A DNA stretch of 21,955 nucleotides, from the NCBI GenBank assembly GCA_948960675.1, contig CARDPF010000012.1, positions 1-21,955 of the forward strand, written 5' to 3'. Under the pieces are notes generated by a model. It did not search any database. It was not told the origin of the DNA and saw only the letters and a list, made by a program, of their open reading frames with translations. This DNA is from an uncultured Eisenbergiella sp. GTDB taxonomy: Bacteria > Bacillota > Clostridia > Lachnospirales > Lachnospiraceae. Positions 14,802 to 21,955 of the stretch are shown piece after piece (the first letter of the stretch is position 1; each line of letters opens with the position of its first letter). A program made the translations under genes and the position numbers.

Positions 14802-14889
14802 AATAATCACCCCTTCCGCAGAACTCGGATCAGGTGAGAACACGTCCCCCGGCTGCCCGGCTAAGTATATTATGTTGTCACTGTGCTGA

Positions 14890-15054
14890 TTATCTTTGTG
14901 ATTTAAGCGCACGTTTAATGTATTTGATAGCGATATCATCCCTAGTTTTGTTTGCGTCATTCACGCACTCATTAACTAAATGAATAATATCCATTTTATC
15001 CATTTTGCAGGATATTTCTAAAAGGGGAGTTACTGACCTTGCATACAAGCGCAT
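14890..15054 (-). CDS. Small hypothetical protein
   Basis: A 54-residue frame upstream of the toxin gene on the same strand, with a charged C-terminal half (NKTRDDIAIKYIKRALKSQ) that looks like an amphipathic helix and real coding sequence. I recognise no family. The start is unclear: ATG 15054 has AAAGGGG only 2 bases away, whereas a TTG at 15048 has it 8 bases upstream. The frame also continues open further 5', overlapping the malQ promoter region, so it could be the tail of a truncated gene belonging to the lost mobile element. It lies in the AT-richer patch. Confidence 0.35.
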   Translation of the reverse strand: MRLYARSVTPLLEISCKMDKMDIIHLVNECVNDANKTRDDIAIKYIKRALKSQR

Positions 15055-15099
15055 TGCCCCTTTGGGAAAATTGTTTTTGCGTTGCAGAAGGATTTTGTA

Positions 15100-15128
15100 T
15101 AGACTGTGGGACATTTTATCGGTATAAT
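15100..15128 (+). promoter_or_regulatory. Promoter of the malQ-GH31 operon
   Basis: TAGACT (15100-15105), a 17-base spacer and consensus TATAAT (15123-15128). The leader to malQ would be about 85 nt. The imperfect -35 leaves room for an activator; no clear operator was found. Confidence 0.65.
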
Positions 15129-15188
15129 GGAAGATGGTGGAAAACGGCTGCCTTGGCCCGGCGTTTTGTGTACGAGGGGGCATGGCAG

Positions 15189-15224
15189 ATGAAAATCATA
15201 GAAGTATGGAGGAGTTTACGATGA
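15189..15224 (+). CDS. Possible leader peptide coupled to malQ
   Basis: An 11-codon frame, MKIIEVWRSLR, whose ATG lies 8 bases after GAGGGGG (15174-15180). Its TGA overlaps the malQ ATG (ATGA, 15221-15224), the classical arrangement for translational coupling. The malQ ribosome binding site (GGAGGAG) lies inside this frame. It may be chance, since the frame is very short. Confidence 0.3.
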   Translation: MKIIEVWRSLR

Positions 15225-16711
15225 GAGAGTGTGGGATTTTGCTTCCGGTGTTTTGCCTTCCGTCGCCCAACGGAATCGGCTGTTTTTCCAAGGAAGCGTA
15301 CAACTGGGTGGATTTTTTGAAAAAGGCAGGGCAGCAATATTGGCAGATTCTGCCACTGGGGCCTACCAGCTACGGGGATTCCCCCTACCAGTCTTTTTCC
15401 ACATATGCGGGCAATCCGTATTTTATTGATCTGGAAGAACTGGTGAAAGCAAAATTTTTGACCAGGGCCGAAGTGAAAAACTGCGATATGGGGGACAACG
15501 AGAGGGATATCGACTATGGCAAGCTGTATAAGAACCGGATGCCCCTGTTAAAAAAGGCGTTTCAAAGAAGCCAAAAGGAGCAGGATGAAGCCTTTGAAGA
15601 ATTTTGCAGGGAGAACGGCTGGTGGCTGGATGATTATGCCCTGTTCATGGCAGTCAAGGATGTGTTCGGCGGGGAGAGCTGGGACCAGTGGGCGGAGGAT
15701 ATCCGGTACCGCTGGGACAATGCGGTGTGGTATTACAGGAGCACTTATGCGGAGGAAATCCGTTTTTATGCGTGGCTGCAGTATTTGTTTTTCAAACAGT
15801 GGCTGCAGCTCAAAAACTATGCCAATGAGCAGGGAATCCGGATTATCGGCGACATTCCGATTTATGTGGCCTACGACAGCGCGGATGTGTGGGCGCATCC
15901 GGAATTATTCCAGTTAGATGAGAGCCGCAGGCCTGCGGCGGTGGCGGGATGTCCCCCCGACGGGTTTTCCGCGGACGGACAGCTTTGGGGAAATCCGCTT
16001 TACCGCTGGGAGTACCACAAAAAAACGGGATATGACTGGTGGGTGCGCCGCATAGCCAACTGCTTTACGCTTTATGATGTGGTGCGCATTGACCATTTCC
16101 GTGGGTTTGACGAGTATTTTTCCATTCCCGCAGGAGATAAGACGGCGGTAAACGGGCATTGGGAAAAAGGGCCGGGAATCGGACTGTTTCAGGTGCTGAA
16201 AAGCCGGTTGGGGAAAAAGGATATCATCGCCGAGGATTTGGGCTACATGACGGACAGCGTGCGCAAGCTGGTGGCGGACAGCGGCTATCCCAACATGAAG
16301 GTGCTGGAGTTTGCATTTGACGCCAGGGATTCCAGCGGGGCAAACGACTATCTGCCCCACAATTACGAACCCAATTGTGTGGCCTATACGGGAACCCACG
16401 ATAACGAGACGGCGCTGGGATGGCTGGGCAGCATCACCAAAGCTGAGAAGAAAGCATTGCGCGTGTACTTAAACCGGATGAACGAGACGGATGAGGAACT
16501 GGTGCGGGAACTGGTGCGCACGGCAATTTCCAGTGTGGCAAAAATGTGCGTGATCCCCATTCAGGACTATCTTGTGCTGGATAATACAGCCAGAATTAAT
16601 TTTCCTTCCACGCTGGGAACCAATTGGCGCTGGCGGATGACAAAGGAAGATGTGACAAAGGAACTGGCAAAGCAAATCAGGACGCTTTGTGCGCTTTACG
16701 GGAGGAATTGA
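15221..16711 (+). CDS. malQ: 4-alpha-glucanotransferase (amylomaltase, GH77)
   Basis: A cytoplasmic disproportionating enzyme that transfers alpha-1,4-glucan segments between maltodextrins and releases glucose. The 496-residue product has the GH77 motifs LPLGPTSYGDSPYQSFSTYAGNP near the N-terminus and the catalytic residues Asp291 (VRIDHFRGF, nucleophile), Glu338 (IAEDLG, acid/base) and Asp394 (GTHDNET), almost the same numbering as the Thermus enzyme. The ATG at 15221 has GGAGGAG 6 bases upstream. The frame stays open upstream to 15134, but that part crosses the leader. Its stop lies 2 bases before the GH31 gene's ATG, whose binding site is inside malQ's end, so the two form an operon for intracellular use of starch or glycogen oligosaccharides. 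No transporter or regulator gene is adjacent. Confidence 0.96.
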   Translation: MRECGILLPVFCLPSPNGIGCFSKEAYNWVDFLKKAGQQYWQILPLGPTSYGDSPYQSFSTYAGNPYFIDLEELVKAKFLTRAEVKNCDMGDNERDIDYGKLYKNRMPLLKKAFQRSQKEQDEAFEEFCRENGWWLDDYALFMAVKDVFGGESWDQWAEDIRYRWDNAVWYYRSTYAEEIRFYAWLQYLFFKQWLQLKNYANEQGIRIIGDIPIYVAYDSADVWAHPELFQLDESRRPAAVAGCPPDGFSADGQLWGNPLYRWEYHKKTGYDWWVRRIANCFTLYDVVRIDHFRGFDEYFSIPAGDKTAVNGHWEKGPGIGLFQVLKSRLGKKDIIAEDLGYMTDSVRKLVADSGYPNMKVLEFAFDARDSSGANDYLPHNYEPNCVAYTGTHDNETALGWLGSITKAEKKALRVYLNRMNETDEELVRELVRTAISSVAKMCVIPIQDYLVLDNTARINFPSTLGTNWRWRMTKEDVTKELAKQIRTLCALYGRN

Positions 16712-16713
16712 CG

Positions 16714-19014
16714 ATGGATTTTGGAAGGCTGCTTTCATTTGAAAAAGACGGAAATCTGGTACGGATCCATTTTGAAAACATGGACGGCAGAATCGAAGTG
16801 ATCACGGATACCATTTTGAATGTGTTCGCAGGCTTTGCAAGTGATGCCCACCGCTCCAAAGCGATTGAGGGTGAGAAGGCGGTTTATACAGCGTTTTCGG
16901 TCAAAGAAGAGGGGGGCGTGGTATCGGTATCCACTGCGTCTGTCACCGCGAAGGTTTCCGACGGCTTTTTGGTGGATTTTTACCGGGCGGACGGTTCTGT
17001 GCTCTGCCGGGACTACCGGGGGGAGAGAACGCCCATCGTGCGGGCCAGTGAGGAGATGAAAAAGCTGCTGGAAGCGGAAGGACACGCTGCAGAGGAGGAA
17101 GGGGACGGCGGGTTTGTGGTCTGCAAGCAGCTGGAAGGGGACGAAGCCTTTTACGGGCTTGGCGATAAGACGGGTTTTTTGGATAAGCGCGGGTATGAGT
17201 ACGTGATGTGGAATACGGATGACCCGGCCCCACAGATGGATAATTTTAAGTCCCTGTACAAATCCATCCCGTTTTTTATCACCCTGAGAAGCGACGCCGT
17301 GTTCGGACTGTTTTTTGACAATCCATACCGCACGGTTTTTGATATGGGAAAAGAATCCGACGCTTATTATCACTATCGTGCGCAAAACGGCAATCTGGAT
17401 TATTACCTGATTGCAGGGGACAGCATGCCGGAGGTGATCGGCGGATATACGTATCTGACGGGAACCACGCCCCTGCCGCAGAAATGGACGCTTGGATACC
17501 AGCAATGCCGCTGGAGTTACATGAGCCGGGAGGAAGTGCAGGGTGTTGCAAAGAAAATGCGGGAATGCGGCATTCCCTGCGATGTGATTCACCTGGATAT
17601 TGATTATATGGACGGGTACCGCGTCTTTACCTGGAACCCGGATCGCTTTAGGCAGGCGGAGGAGATGATTGCCGGCCTGCAAAAGGATGGGTTTAAGATT
17701 GTGACCATCATGGATCCGGGGGTGAAGCTGGATCCCGGATATTCCATATACGATACCGGCTTGGAAAAAGGGTATTTTGCGACCACTCCCGAGGGAGAGG
17801 TGTATGTCAACGCCGTATGGCCCGGGGATGCGGTTTATCCTGACTTTGGCAGCCAAAAGGTGCGGGACTGGTGGGGACAAAACCAGAAATATTTATTGGA
17901 AAAGGGTGTACGGGGCGTTTGGAACGATATGAACGAGCCCGCAAGCTTTCGGGGGGAACTGCCCCAGGATGTGGTTTTTACGGATGAGGACGAAAAGGCG
18001 GATCATGCACGGATGCACAATCTCTACGGGCATAACATGGCCAAAGCGACTTACCGGGGCCTCAAAGAGTTGGACGGCAGGCGGCCTTTCGTGATCACCC
18101 GCGCCTGTTATGCGGGCACACAGAAATACAGTACCGCCTGGACCGGGGATAACCATAGCCTGTGGGCACATCTGCAGATGGCCATCCCCCAGCTGTGCAA
18201 TTTGGGCTTAAGCGGCATGACTTTCGTGGGTACCGATGTGGGAGGGTTTGGTTCCGATTGTACGAAGGAACTGCTGTGCCGCTGGGTGGAGGCCGGCTGC
18301 TTTTCACCCCTTTTCAGGAACCATTCCGCGATGGGAACCCGTTATCAGGAGCCCTGGCAGTTTGACGAAGAAACGGTGGAAATTTACCGTAAGGCAGTAC
18401 AACTGCGTTACCACCTGCTTCCTTACTATTATGATCTTTTCTTTGCAGGGGAAAAGACGGGAATGCCAATCATGCGTCCGCTGGTGCTGCATTATGAGAA
18501 AGACCGGGTCGCACGCAGCTGCAACAGCGAATTTCTGGTAGGGGACCGGCTGCTGGCAGCCCCTGTGGTCAATCAGGGGGAAAGGGAAAAAATGGTGTAT
18601 CTGCCTGTGGGGAAATGGTATGATTATTGGACCGGGGAAGAGTTGGAGGGCGGCCGGTATATTTTGCGGGATGCGCCGTTGGACACTTGTCCGCTGTATG
18701 TGAAGGCGGGAACCGTTCTCCCCGTTTGGCAAAAGCAGCGTTATGTCAATGAAATCGACAACGATTCCACCCTGTTTTTGGAGGTATTTCCCGGCGAGGG
18801 ACAGTGGGAGCATTATCAGGATAACGGCGAGGATTTTGCATACCGGGACGGTGCGTACAACCAGTACCGCTGCAGTCTGGATGCGGATCATGTGCTGTGT
18901 GTGGAATGTGTGCACGACGGCTATGAGAAGAAGTATGGGCGCGTGCATGTGCAATGCATGGGCCGGACGCAGGAAGCGGTGATGGCGGACGGCCGCTGCC
19001 GGATGCAGTTATAA
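16714..19014 (+). CDS. GH31 family alpha-glucosidase
   Basis: A 766-residue glycoside hydrolase of family 31. It has an N-terminal beta-sandwich (about 1-240, with FYGLGDKTG), a catalytic barrel containing the signature WNDMNEP with nucleophile Asp405, and the acid/base Asp479 in TWTGDN-like context (AWTGDNHSLW). A C-terminal beta domain begins around residue 600. No signal peptide is seen, so it acts inside the cell, most likely removing glucose from the non-reducing ends of maltodextrins or isomalto-oligosaccharides produced or reshuffled by MalQ. The ATG at 16714 has GGGAGGA 7 bases upstream, and earlier in-frame codons overlap malQ. Within GH31 the alpha-xylosidase specificity is also possible, but the malQ partner favours alpha-glucosidase. 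A strong terminator follows at 19070. Confidence 0.93.
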   Translation: MDFGRLLSFEKDGNLVRIHFENMDGRIEVITDTILNVFAGFASDAHRSKAIEGEKAVYTAFSVKEEGGVVSVSTASVTAKVSDGFLVDFYRADGSVLCRDYRGERTPIVRASEEMKKLLEAEGHAAEEEGDGGFVVCKQLEGDEAFYGLGDKTGFLDKRGYEYVMWNTDDPAPQMDNFKSLYKSIPFFITLRSDAVFGLFFDNPYRTVFDMGKESDAYYHYRAQNGNLDYYLIAGDSMPEVIGGYTYLTGTTPLPQKWTLGYQQCRWSYMSREEVQGVAKKMRECGIPCDVIHLDIDYMDGYRVFTWNPDRFRQAEEMIAGLQKDGFKIVTIMDPGVKLDPGYSIYDTGLEKGYFATTPEGEVYVNAVWPGDAVYPDFGSQKVRDWWGQNQKYLLEKGVRGVWNDMNEPASFRGELPQDVVFTDEDEKADHARMHNLYGHNMAKATYRGLKELDGRRPFVITRACYAGTQKYSTAWTGDNHSLWAHLQMAIPQLCNLGLSGMTFVGTDVGGFGSDCTKELLCRWVEAGCFSPLFRNHSAMGTRYQEPWQFDEETVEIYRKAVQLRYHLLPYYYDLFFAGEKTGMPIMRPLVLHYEKDRVARSCNSEFLVGDRLLAAPVVNQGEREKMVYLPVGKWYDYWTGEELEGGRYILRDAPLDTCPLYVKAGTVLPVWQKQRYVNEIDNDSTLFLEVFPGEGQWEHYQDNGEDFAYRDGAYNQYRCSLDADHVLCVECVHDGYEKKYGRVHVQCMGRTQEAVMADGRCRMQL

Positions 19015-19069
19015 ACGGTCGGGATGTTTGGTGGCAGGCGCATGTTTTGTCCTGTAGGTTTTGAAACTT

Positions 19070-19109
19070 CCGTAACGGTTTGGACTTGCGGGAACCGTTA
19101 CGGATTTTT
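19070..19109 (+). terminator. Strong intrinsic terminator after the malQ-GH31 operon
   Basis: CCGTAACGGTT (19070-19080) and AACCGTTACGG (19093-19103) form a perfect 11-bp stem with a 12-nt loop, followed by ATTTTT. It ends only about 16 bases before the next gene's ATG. Confidence 0.88.
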
Positions 19110-19125
19110 ATGGTAGGGGATTTGG

Positions 19126-20745
19126 ATGGAAAATATTTTAAGGAATAAACAGTATTTGTACATGACGGAATTTTTTGCGGGAATGAGCGTGATGGCGGTG
19201 GAGATGGGGGCCAGCAGGCTTTTGGCCCCGTATTTTAGTTCTTCCCAGATTGTGTATACGATTGTCATCGGCACGATTATGATTGCCATGGCGCTGGGAA
19301 ATGTATGGGGCGGGCGGAGTGCGGACAAAAATCCGGATCCGGATCGCCTCTACCGGCGGATCCTAATTGCTGCAGTGTGGATAGCAGCCATTCCCCTGCT
19401 GGGAAAATATGTGATTCTGGGCGTATCGGGACTTTTGATCCTGACGGTAAGTAATCACTTTTTGGTGCTGGCGGCGTTTATCGCCTGCATGGTGATTTTC
19501 GTGTTTCCGCTGTTTTTGCTGGGTACGGTGACGCCGTCCTTAGCCAAATATACGATGGGCAGTCTGGAGGACAGCGGTAAGATCGTGGGCGCGCTGGGGG
19601 CGTTTAATACCATCGGGAGCATCATCGGTACCTTCCTGCCGACCTTTGTGACGATACCGGCGGCAGGGACTGCGGCTACGTTTCTGATTTTTTCCGGCGT
19701 GCTGCTCATTCTGGGCCTGCTCTATTTTGTAAGCAAAAGGGCAAACCGCAAAGGCTGTATGGCCGCCGTCGTCCTGTTTGTTTTATGCAGCGTATTCGGC
19801 CATTCGGACAGCTTTGCCTTCTGGGAGAAAAACCTTGCCTATGAGGGGGAATCCATCTACAATTATCTGCAGGTGAAAGAAAATGACAACAGTGTCATTT
19901 TGTCCACCAATGTACTGTTTGGCGTGCAGTCCATTTTTATGAAAAACGATTCCCTGACCGGGATGTATTACGATTATGCGTTGGCGGCCCCGCTGATGGC
20001 GGGCGGCATGGAGGATGCAGGGGCGGACATGGCGCAGACCGCCGGGCAGGAGGTTTTGATTCTGGGAATGGGAACCGGGACTTATGCCCGTCAGTGCATG
20101 AAATATTTTGATCACGTTACGGTGGAAGGGGTGGAAATCGACCAGCGTATCACGGATCTGGCACGGGAATATTTTGCGTTGCCGGACAGCGTGGAGGTGA
20201 CGACTTATGACGGGCGCGCCTATTTGCAGGCGGTGGACAAAAAGTATGACGTTATCATGGTGGACGCTTATCAGGATATCACCATTCCCTTCCAGATGTC
20301 TTCCACAGAGTTTTTTGCCATGGTGCAGGAACACCTGAAAGAGGACGGGGTGATGGTGGTGAACATGAATATGCAGTCCGGGGAGGAGGACAGTATCAAC
20401 GCCTACCTGACGGATACGATTTCCGGCGTATTTGACACGGTTTATACCGTCAATGTGGCGGGCTCCACCAACCGGGAGTTGTTTGCGTCGCAAAACCCAA
20501 AGATTGCCGCGGTGCTGGCCTCCAAAACACGGCAGCTTGGCGATCCGCAGCTCAAAGCCATGATGGAACGGGTATGCGGCACGCTGGAACCCTGTGAAAA
20601 AGGGGGGTACATCCTGACGGATGACAAAGCCCCGGTGGAACTTTTGGGTATGCGCGCAATCGACGGCATTATCCGGGACGAGATCGGTTATTATAAAAAG
20701 ATTTTCAAGGAAAAGGGCATTTCCGGTCTGTTAAAGGAAATGTGA
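19126..20745 (+). CDS. Fused membrane domain / spermidine synthase-like protein
   Basis: A 539-residue two-part protein. The first 230 or so residues hold about seven hydrophobic segments, with EMGASRLLAPYFSSSQIVYTIVIG near the start typical of the fused MFS/spermidine-synthase family. The remainder is a Rossmann-type aminopropyltransferase-like domain with the nucleotide site GMGTG (314-318), EGVEID and a YDGRAYL segment. The position where true spermidine synthases have a D-S/T-x-D-P type catalytic loop reads VDAYQD, so the enzymatic activity is doubtful; family members are often of unknown function. ATG 19126 has AGGGGA 5 bases upstream. The gene begins 16 bases after a strong terminator without a convincing promoter of its own. 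The distant decarboxylase at 1310 might supply putrescine or agmatine, but a link is speculative. Confidence 0.88.
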   Translation: MENILRNKQYLYMTEFFAGMSVMAVEMGASRLLAPYFSSSQIVYTIVIGTIMIAMALGNVWGGRSADKNPDPDRLYRRILIAAVWIAAIPLLGKYVILGVSGLLILTVSNHFLVLAAFIACMVIFVFPLFLLGTVTPSLAKYTMGSLEDSGKIVGALGAFNTIGSIIGTFLPTFVTIPAAGTAATFLIFSGVLLILGLLYFVSKRANRKGCMAAVVLFVLCSVFGHSDSFAFWEKNLAYEGESIYNYLQVKENDNSVILSTNVLFGVQSIFMKNDSLTGMYYDYALAAPLMAGGMEDAGADMAQTAGQEVLILGMGTGTYARQCMKYFDHVTVEGVEIDQRITDLAREYFALPDSVEVTTYDGRAYLQAVDKKYDVIMVDAYQDITIPFQMSSTEFFAMVQEHLKEDGVMVVNMNMQSGEEDSINAYLTDTISGVFDTVYTVNVAGSTNRELFASQNPKIAAVLASKTRQLGDPQLKAMMERVCGTLEPCEKGGYILTDDKAPVELLGMRAIDGIIRDEIGYYKKIFKEKGISGLLKEM

Positions 20746-20871
20746 GCAGTCCTGCCGCTGCATTCCCCCAGCCTGTCGGCACGCCGCCCGGTTTCAGGGC
20801 CAGCCGAAATGACATTGCTGCCTGCACCGCTTATGCATGGGGTGTGATGGGGTATGCGACTGTCGGGGATG

Positions 20872-21693
20872 TCATAGTGCCCTGTACTGCGTAGGGGAGA
20901 GGCCGCAGTTTTTCTTGAAAAATCCGGAGAAGTGGTGGTAGTCCGAAAAGCCCAGACGGTCGGCAATTTCCTGTACGGACAGGTGGGTTCGCTTGAGCAG
21001 GGTCTGGGCCAGTTCCAGTCTTTGGGAAAGGTAATAGCTGTAGGGAGTGACGTGATATACGTCCCGGAAAAGGTGCATGGCCCGGGAGCGGGACAGATGC
21101 ACATGGGCAGCGATATCGTCGATTCCGATGGGCAGGGTCAGGTTATGCTCAATATAATCTTTCATGGCAGCGGCCTGCGCGGGGACGGCGGCATGGCTTT
21201 CCAAATGGATGGAAAGCGCCTGGATATGCCGGTGTAAATGGAGGGCCAGTTCCTGCGTACAGTGGACAGGTTCCTTTTCGATGGCAGAAAAAATGGCGTA
21301 GAGGTGCGCAGGGTTTTGGAAAGCGGAAATCTTGGAAACCGAATCCAGGCCGTAGTCCGTAAGCAGGTGGCGGACCAGGCTGCCGTTTACGTTGAACCAG
21401 ACTTTTTTCCAGGGATTTTGTTTGTCGGAATAGTAGTGCTGGTATTCGCCGGGACAGAGAATGTATGCATCTCCCGCTTCCAGCAGGAATTGCTGTTCCC
21501 GGTAATGCATATGCCCCATGCCGCAGATGACATATTCAAAGACGTAGCAGTCCCCGCAGGAACGCCGTATTTCGTAGGAGGGATCCGGATTGGTGATTCC
21601 GGCCAGAATGGGGGTAAAGCAGGGGGATGGGGAGCCTGTGTAGAAAGCGAATTGTTCCCTGCAGGGACTGTAGGGTTCCTGTGTTTGCGTCAT
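20872..21693 (-). CDS. AraC-family transcriptional regulator
   Basis: A 273-residue regulator with an N-terminal cupin-like sensing domain (GHMHYREQQFLLEAGDAYILCPGEYQHYY around residues 60-90) and two C-terminal helix-turn-helix motifs (IDDIAAHVHLSRSRAMHLFRD and VQEIADRLGFSDYHHFSGFFKK) ending in the family's GLSPTQYR. Members with this layout sense sugars and activate carbohydrate-use genes. The ATG at 21693 has AAAGGAG 6 bases upstream; an earlier ATG at 21756 lies in the promoter leader. It diverges from a probable GH2 glycosidase gene at 21902, its most likely target. About 126 bases separate its 3' end from the convergent membrane/synthase gene, with no clear terminator. Confidence 0.93.
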   Translation of the reverse strand: MTQTQEPYSPCREQFAFYTGSPSPCFTPILAGITNPDPSYEIRRSCGDCYVFEYVICGMGHMHYREQQFLLEAGDAYILCPGEYQHYYSDKQNPWKKVWFNVNGSLVRHLLTDYGLDSVSKISAFQNPAHLYAIFSAIEKEPVHCTQELALHLHRHIQALSIHLESHAAVPAQAAAMKDYIEHNLTLPIGIDDIAAHVHLSRSRAMHLFRDVYHVTPYSYYLSQRLELAQTLLKRTHLSVQEIADRLGFSDYHHFSGFFKKNCGLSPTQYRAL

Positions 21694-21784
21694 GGTATAC
21701 TCCTTTGTATGCAAAAATCCGGTTAACCGCAGCGCTGCGGCTTTACGGCGTGACATTGCAGGGTGAACAGTAACCTTTGTTTTC

Positions 21785-21813
21785 AGTATAGCACTATTTT
21801 ATACATTTGTAAG
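21785..21813 (-). promoter_or_regulatory. Promoter of the AraC-family gene
   Basis: On the minus strand CTTACA (21813-21808), 17 bases, TATACT (21790-21785). The leader to the start codon would be about 85 nt. Confidence 0.55.
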
Positions 21814-21846
21814 CGTATTTTGCATGGATTTTCCTGAAAAAAGGAT

Positions 21847-21852
21847 TATACT
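21847..21852 (+). promoter_or_regulatory. Likely activator-dependent -10 of the GH2 gene
   Basis: TATACT 50 bases before the ATG at 21902, with no good -35 at the right distance (TGGATT at 16 bases is a poor match). A weak -35 is usual where an AraC-type activator binds just upstream. Confidence 0.45.
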
Positions 21853-21901
21853 GGTGATAGTGAAGCGTTGGAAAGCCTGATTGGCAGAAGGAGGATTTGA
21901 T

Positions 21902-21955
21902 ATGCATACGATACCAAGACCGGAACACCCGCAGCCGCAGATGCAGCGGGAAGCA
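21902..21955 (+). CDS. Probable GH2 family glycosidase, first 18 codons only
   Basis: A strong AAGGAGG (21888-21894) lies 7 bases before the ATG and the frame is open to the window end. The peptide MHTIPRPEHPQPQMQREA resembles the start of GH2 beta-galactosidase/beta-glucuronidase-type enzymes (the PRPEYPRPQ pattern before the sugar-binding domain). The divergent AraC regulator fits a sugar-use function. Eighteen residues are too few for certainty. Confidence 0.6.
   Translation, partial: MHTIPRPEHPQPQMQREA

Larger units (their letters stand above)
14609..14873. repeat. Inverted promoter/leader repeats bounding the toxin-antitoxin locus
   Basis: ATAATATACTTA-(6 bases)-CAGCCGG at 14609-14633 is matched by its inverted counterpart CCGGCTG-(6 bases)-TAAGTATATTAT at 14849-14873. 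The convergent transcripts therefore start with related promoter and 5' sequences. In addition AGGTGAG is a direct repeat (14635-14641 and 14832-14838), giving the two RNAs a short complementary stretch near their 5' parts. Confidence 0.75.

Noticed and set aside
14718..14960. An 80-residue version of the holin-like peptide
   Set aside because: The 53 extra residues cross the putative toxin promoter and leader, lack a binding site at their ATG, and the MSTYE start at 14801 has its own site and fits the family.
19086..19114. TTGCGG-17-TATGGT as a promoter for the membrane/synthase gene
   Set aside because: It lies over the terminator stem and would start transcription about 5 bases before the ATG, leaving no room for the ribosome binding site.

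Overview
The window reads as a chromosomal segment of a Gram-positive Clostridia, most likely a Lachnospiraceae-type gut anaerobe. The reasons are the gene set (GlpK, an Orn/Lys/Arg decarboxylase next to holB, RicT and RsmI, HtrA, MalQ/GH31, an MFS-spermidine synthase fusion, and an AraC/GH2 pair), strong AGGAGG-type ribosome binding sites, and SigA-like promoters. Base composition looks moderately GC-rich by eye, apart from an AT-richer patch at about 13.5-15.05 kb. The taxon is inferred from gene content, not from a marker gene.

Layout. (1) 1-806: the 5' part of a class C beta-lactamase-like serine hydrolase on the minus strand. Its long leader crosses a palindrome-rich element, and the next gene diverges from it. 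(2) 807-10360: a long plus-strand run of housekeeping genes: HD-domain protein, Orn/Lys/Arg decarboxylase, glpK, guanylate-kinase-like protein, holB, ricT, trmN6-like methyltransferase, a GHL10-type lipoprotein and rsmI. Most of these are coupled by overlapping stop/start codons or short gaps. The order matches the Bacillus subtilis yaaO-tmk-holB-yaaT-yabB-yabC block, but with glpK and the lipoprotein inserted, a guanylate-kinase-like gene where tmk would sit, and several small genes missing. (3) 10361-10913: acpP with its own promoter and terminator. (4) 10914-13483: htrA (minus) divergent from a PfkB-family sugar-phosphate kinase (fruK-like, plus).

(5) 13484-15060 is the accessory patch. 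It holds a decayed tyrosine integrase, with two apparent deletions, one frameshifting. Beside it is a compact locus that looks like a type I toxin-antitoxin module: a 27-residue holin-like hydrophobic peptide on the minus strand and a convergent, promoter- and terminator-equipped small RNA on the plus strand, with related promoter and leader sequences in inverted orientation at the two ends. A 12-bp direct repeat that starts in the last codons of the kinase gene and recurs in the RNA gene brackets the integrase remnant, a possible att-site scar. This patch is the most interesting part of the window.

(6) 15100-19109: an alpha-glucan operon, malQ followed by a GH31 alpha-glucosidase, with a clear promoter, a possible 11-residue coupled leader peptide and a strong terminator. 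(7) 19126-20745: a fused membrane/spermidine-synthase-like protein. (8) 20872-21955: an AraC-family regulator divergent from the first codons of a probable GH2 glycosidase. No rRNA, tRNA, CRISPR array or intact insertion sequence was recognised. All identifications come from reading motifs, without a database search.
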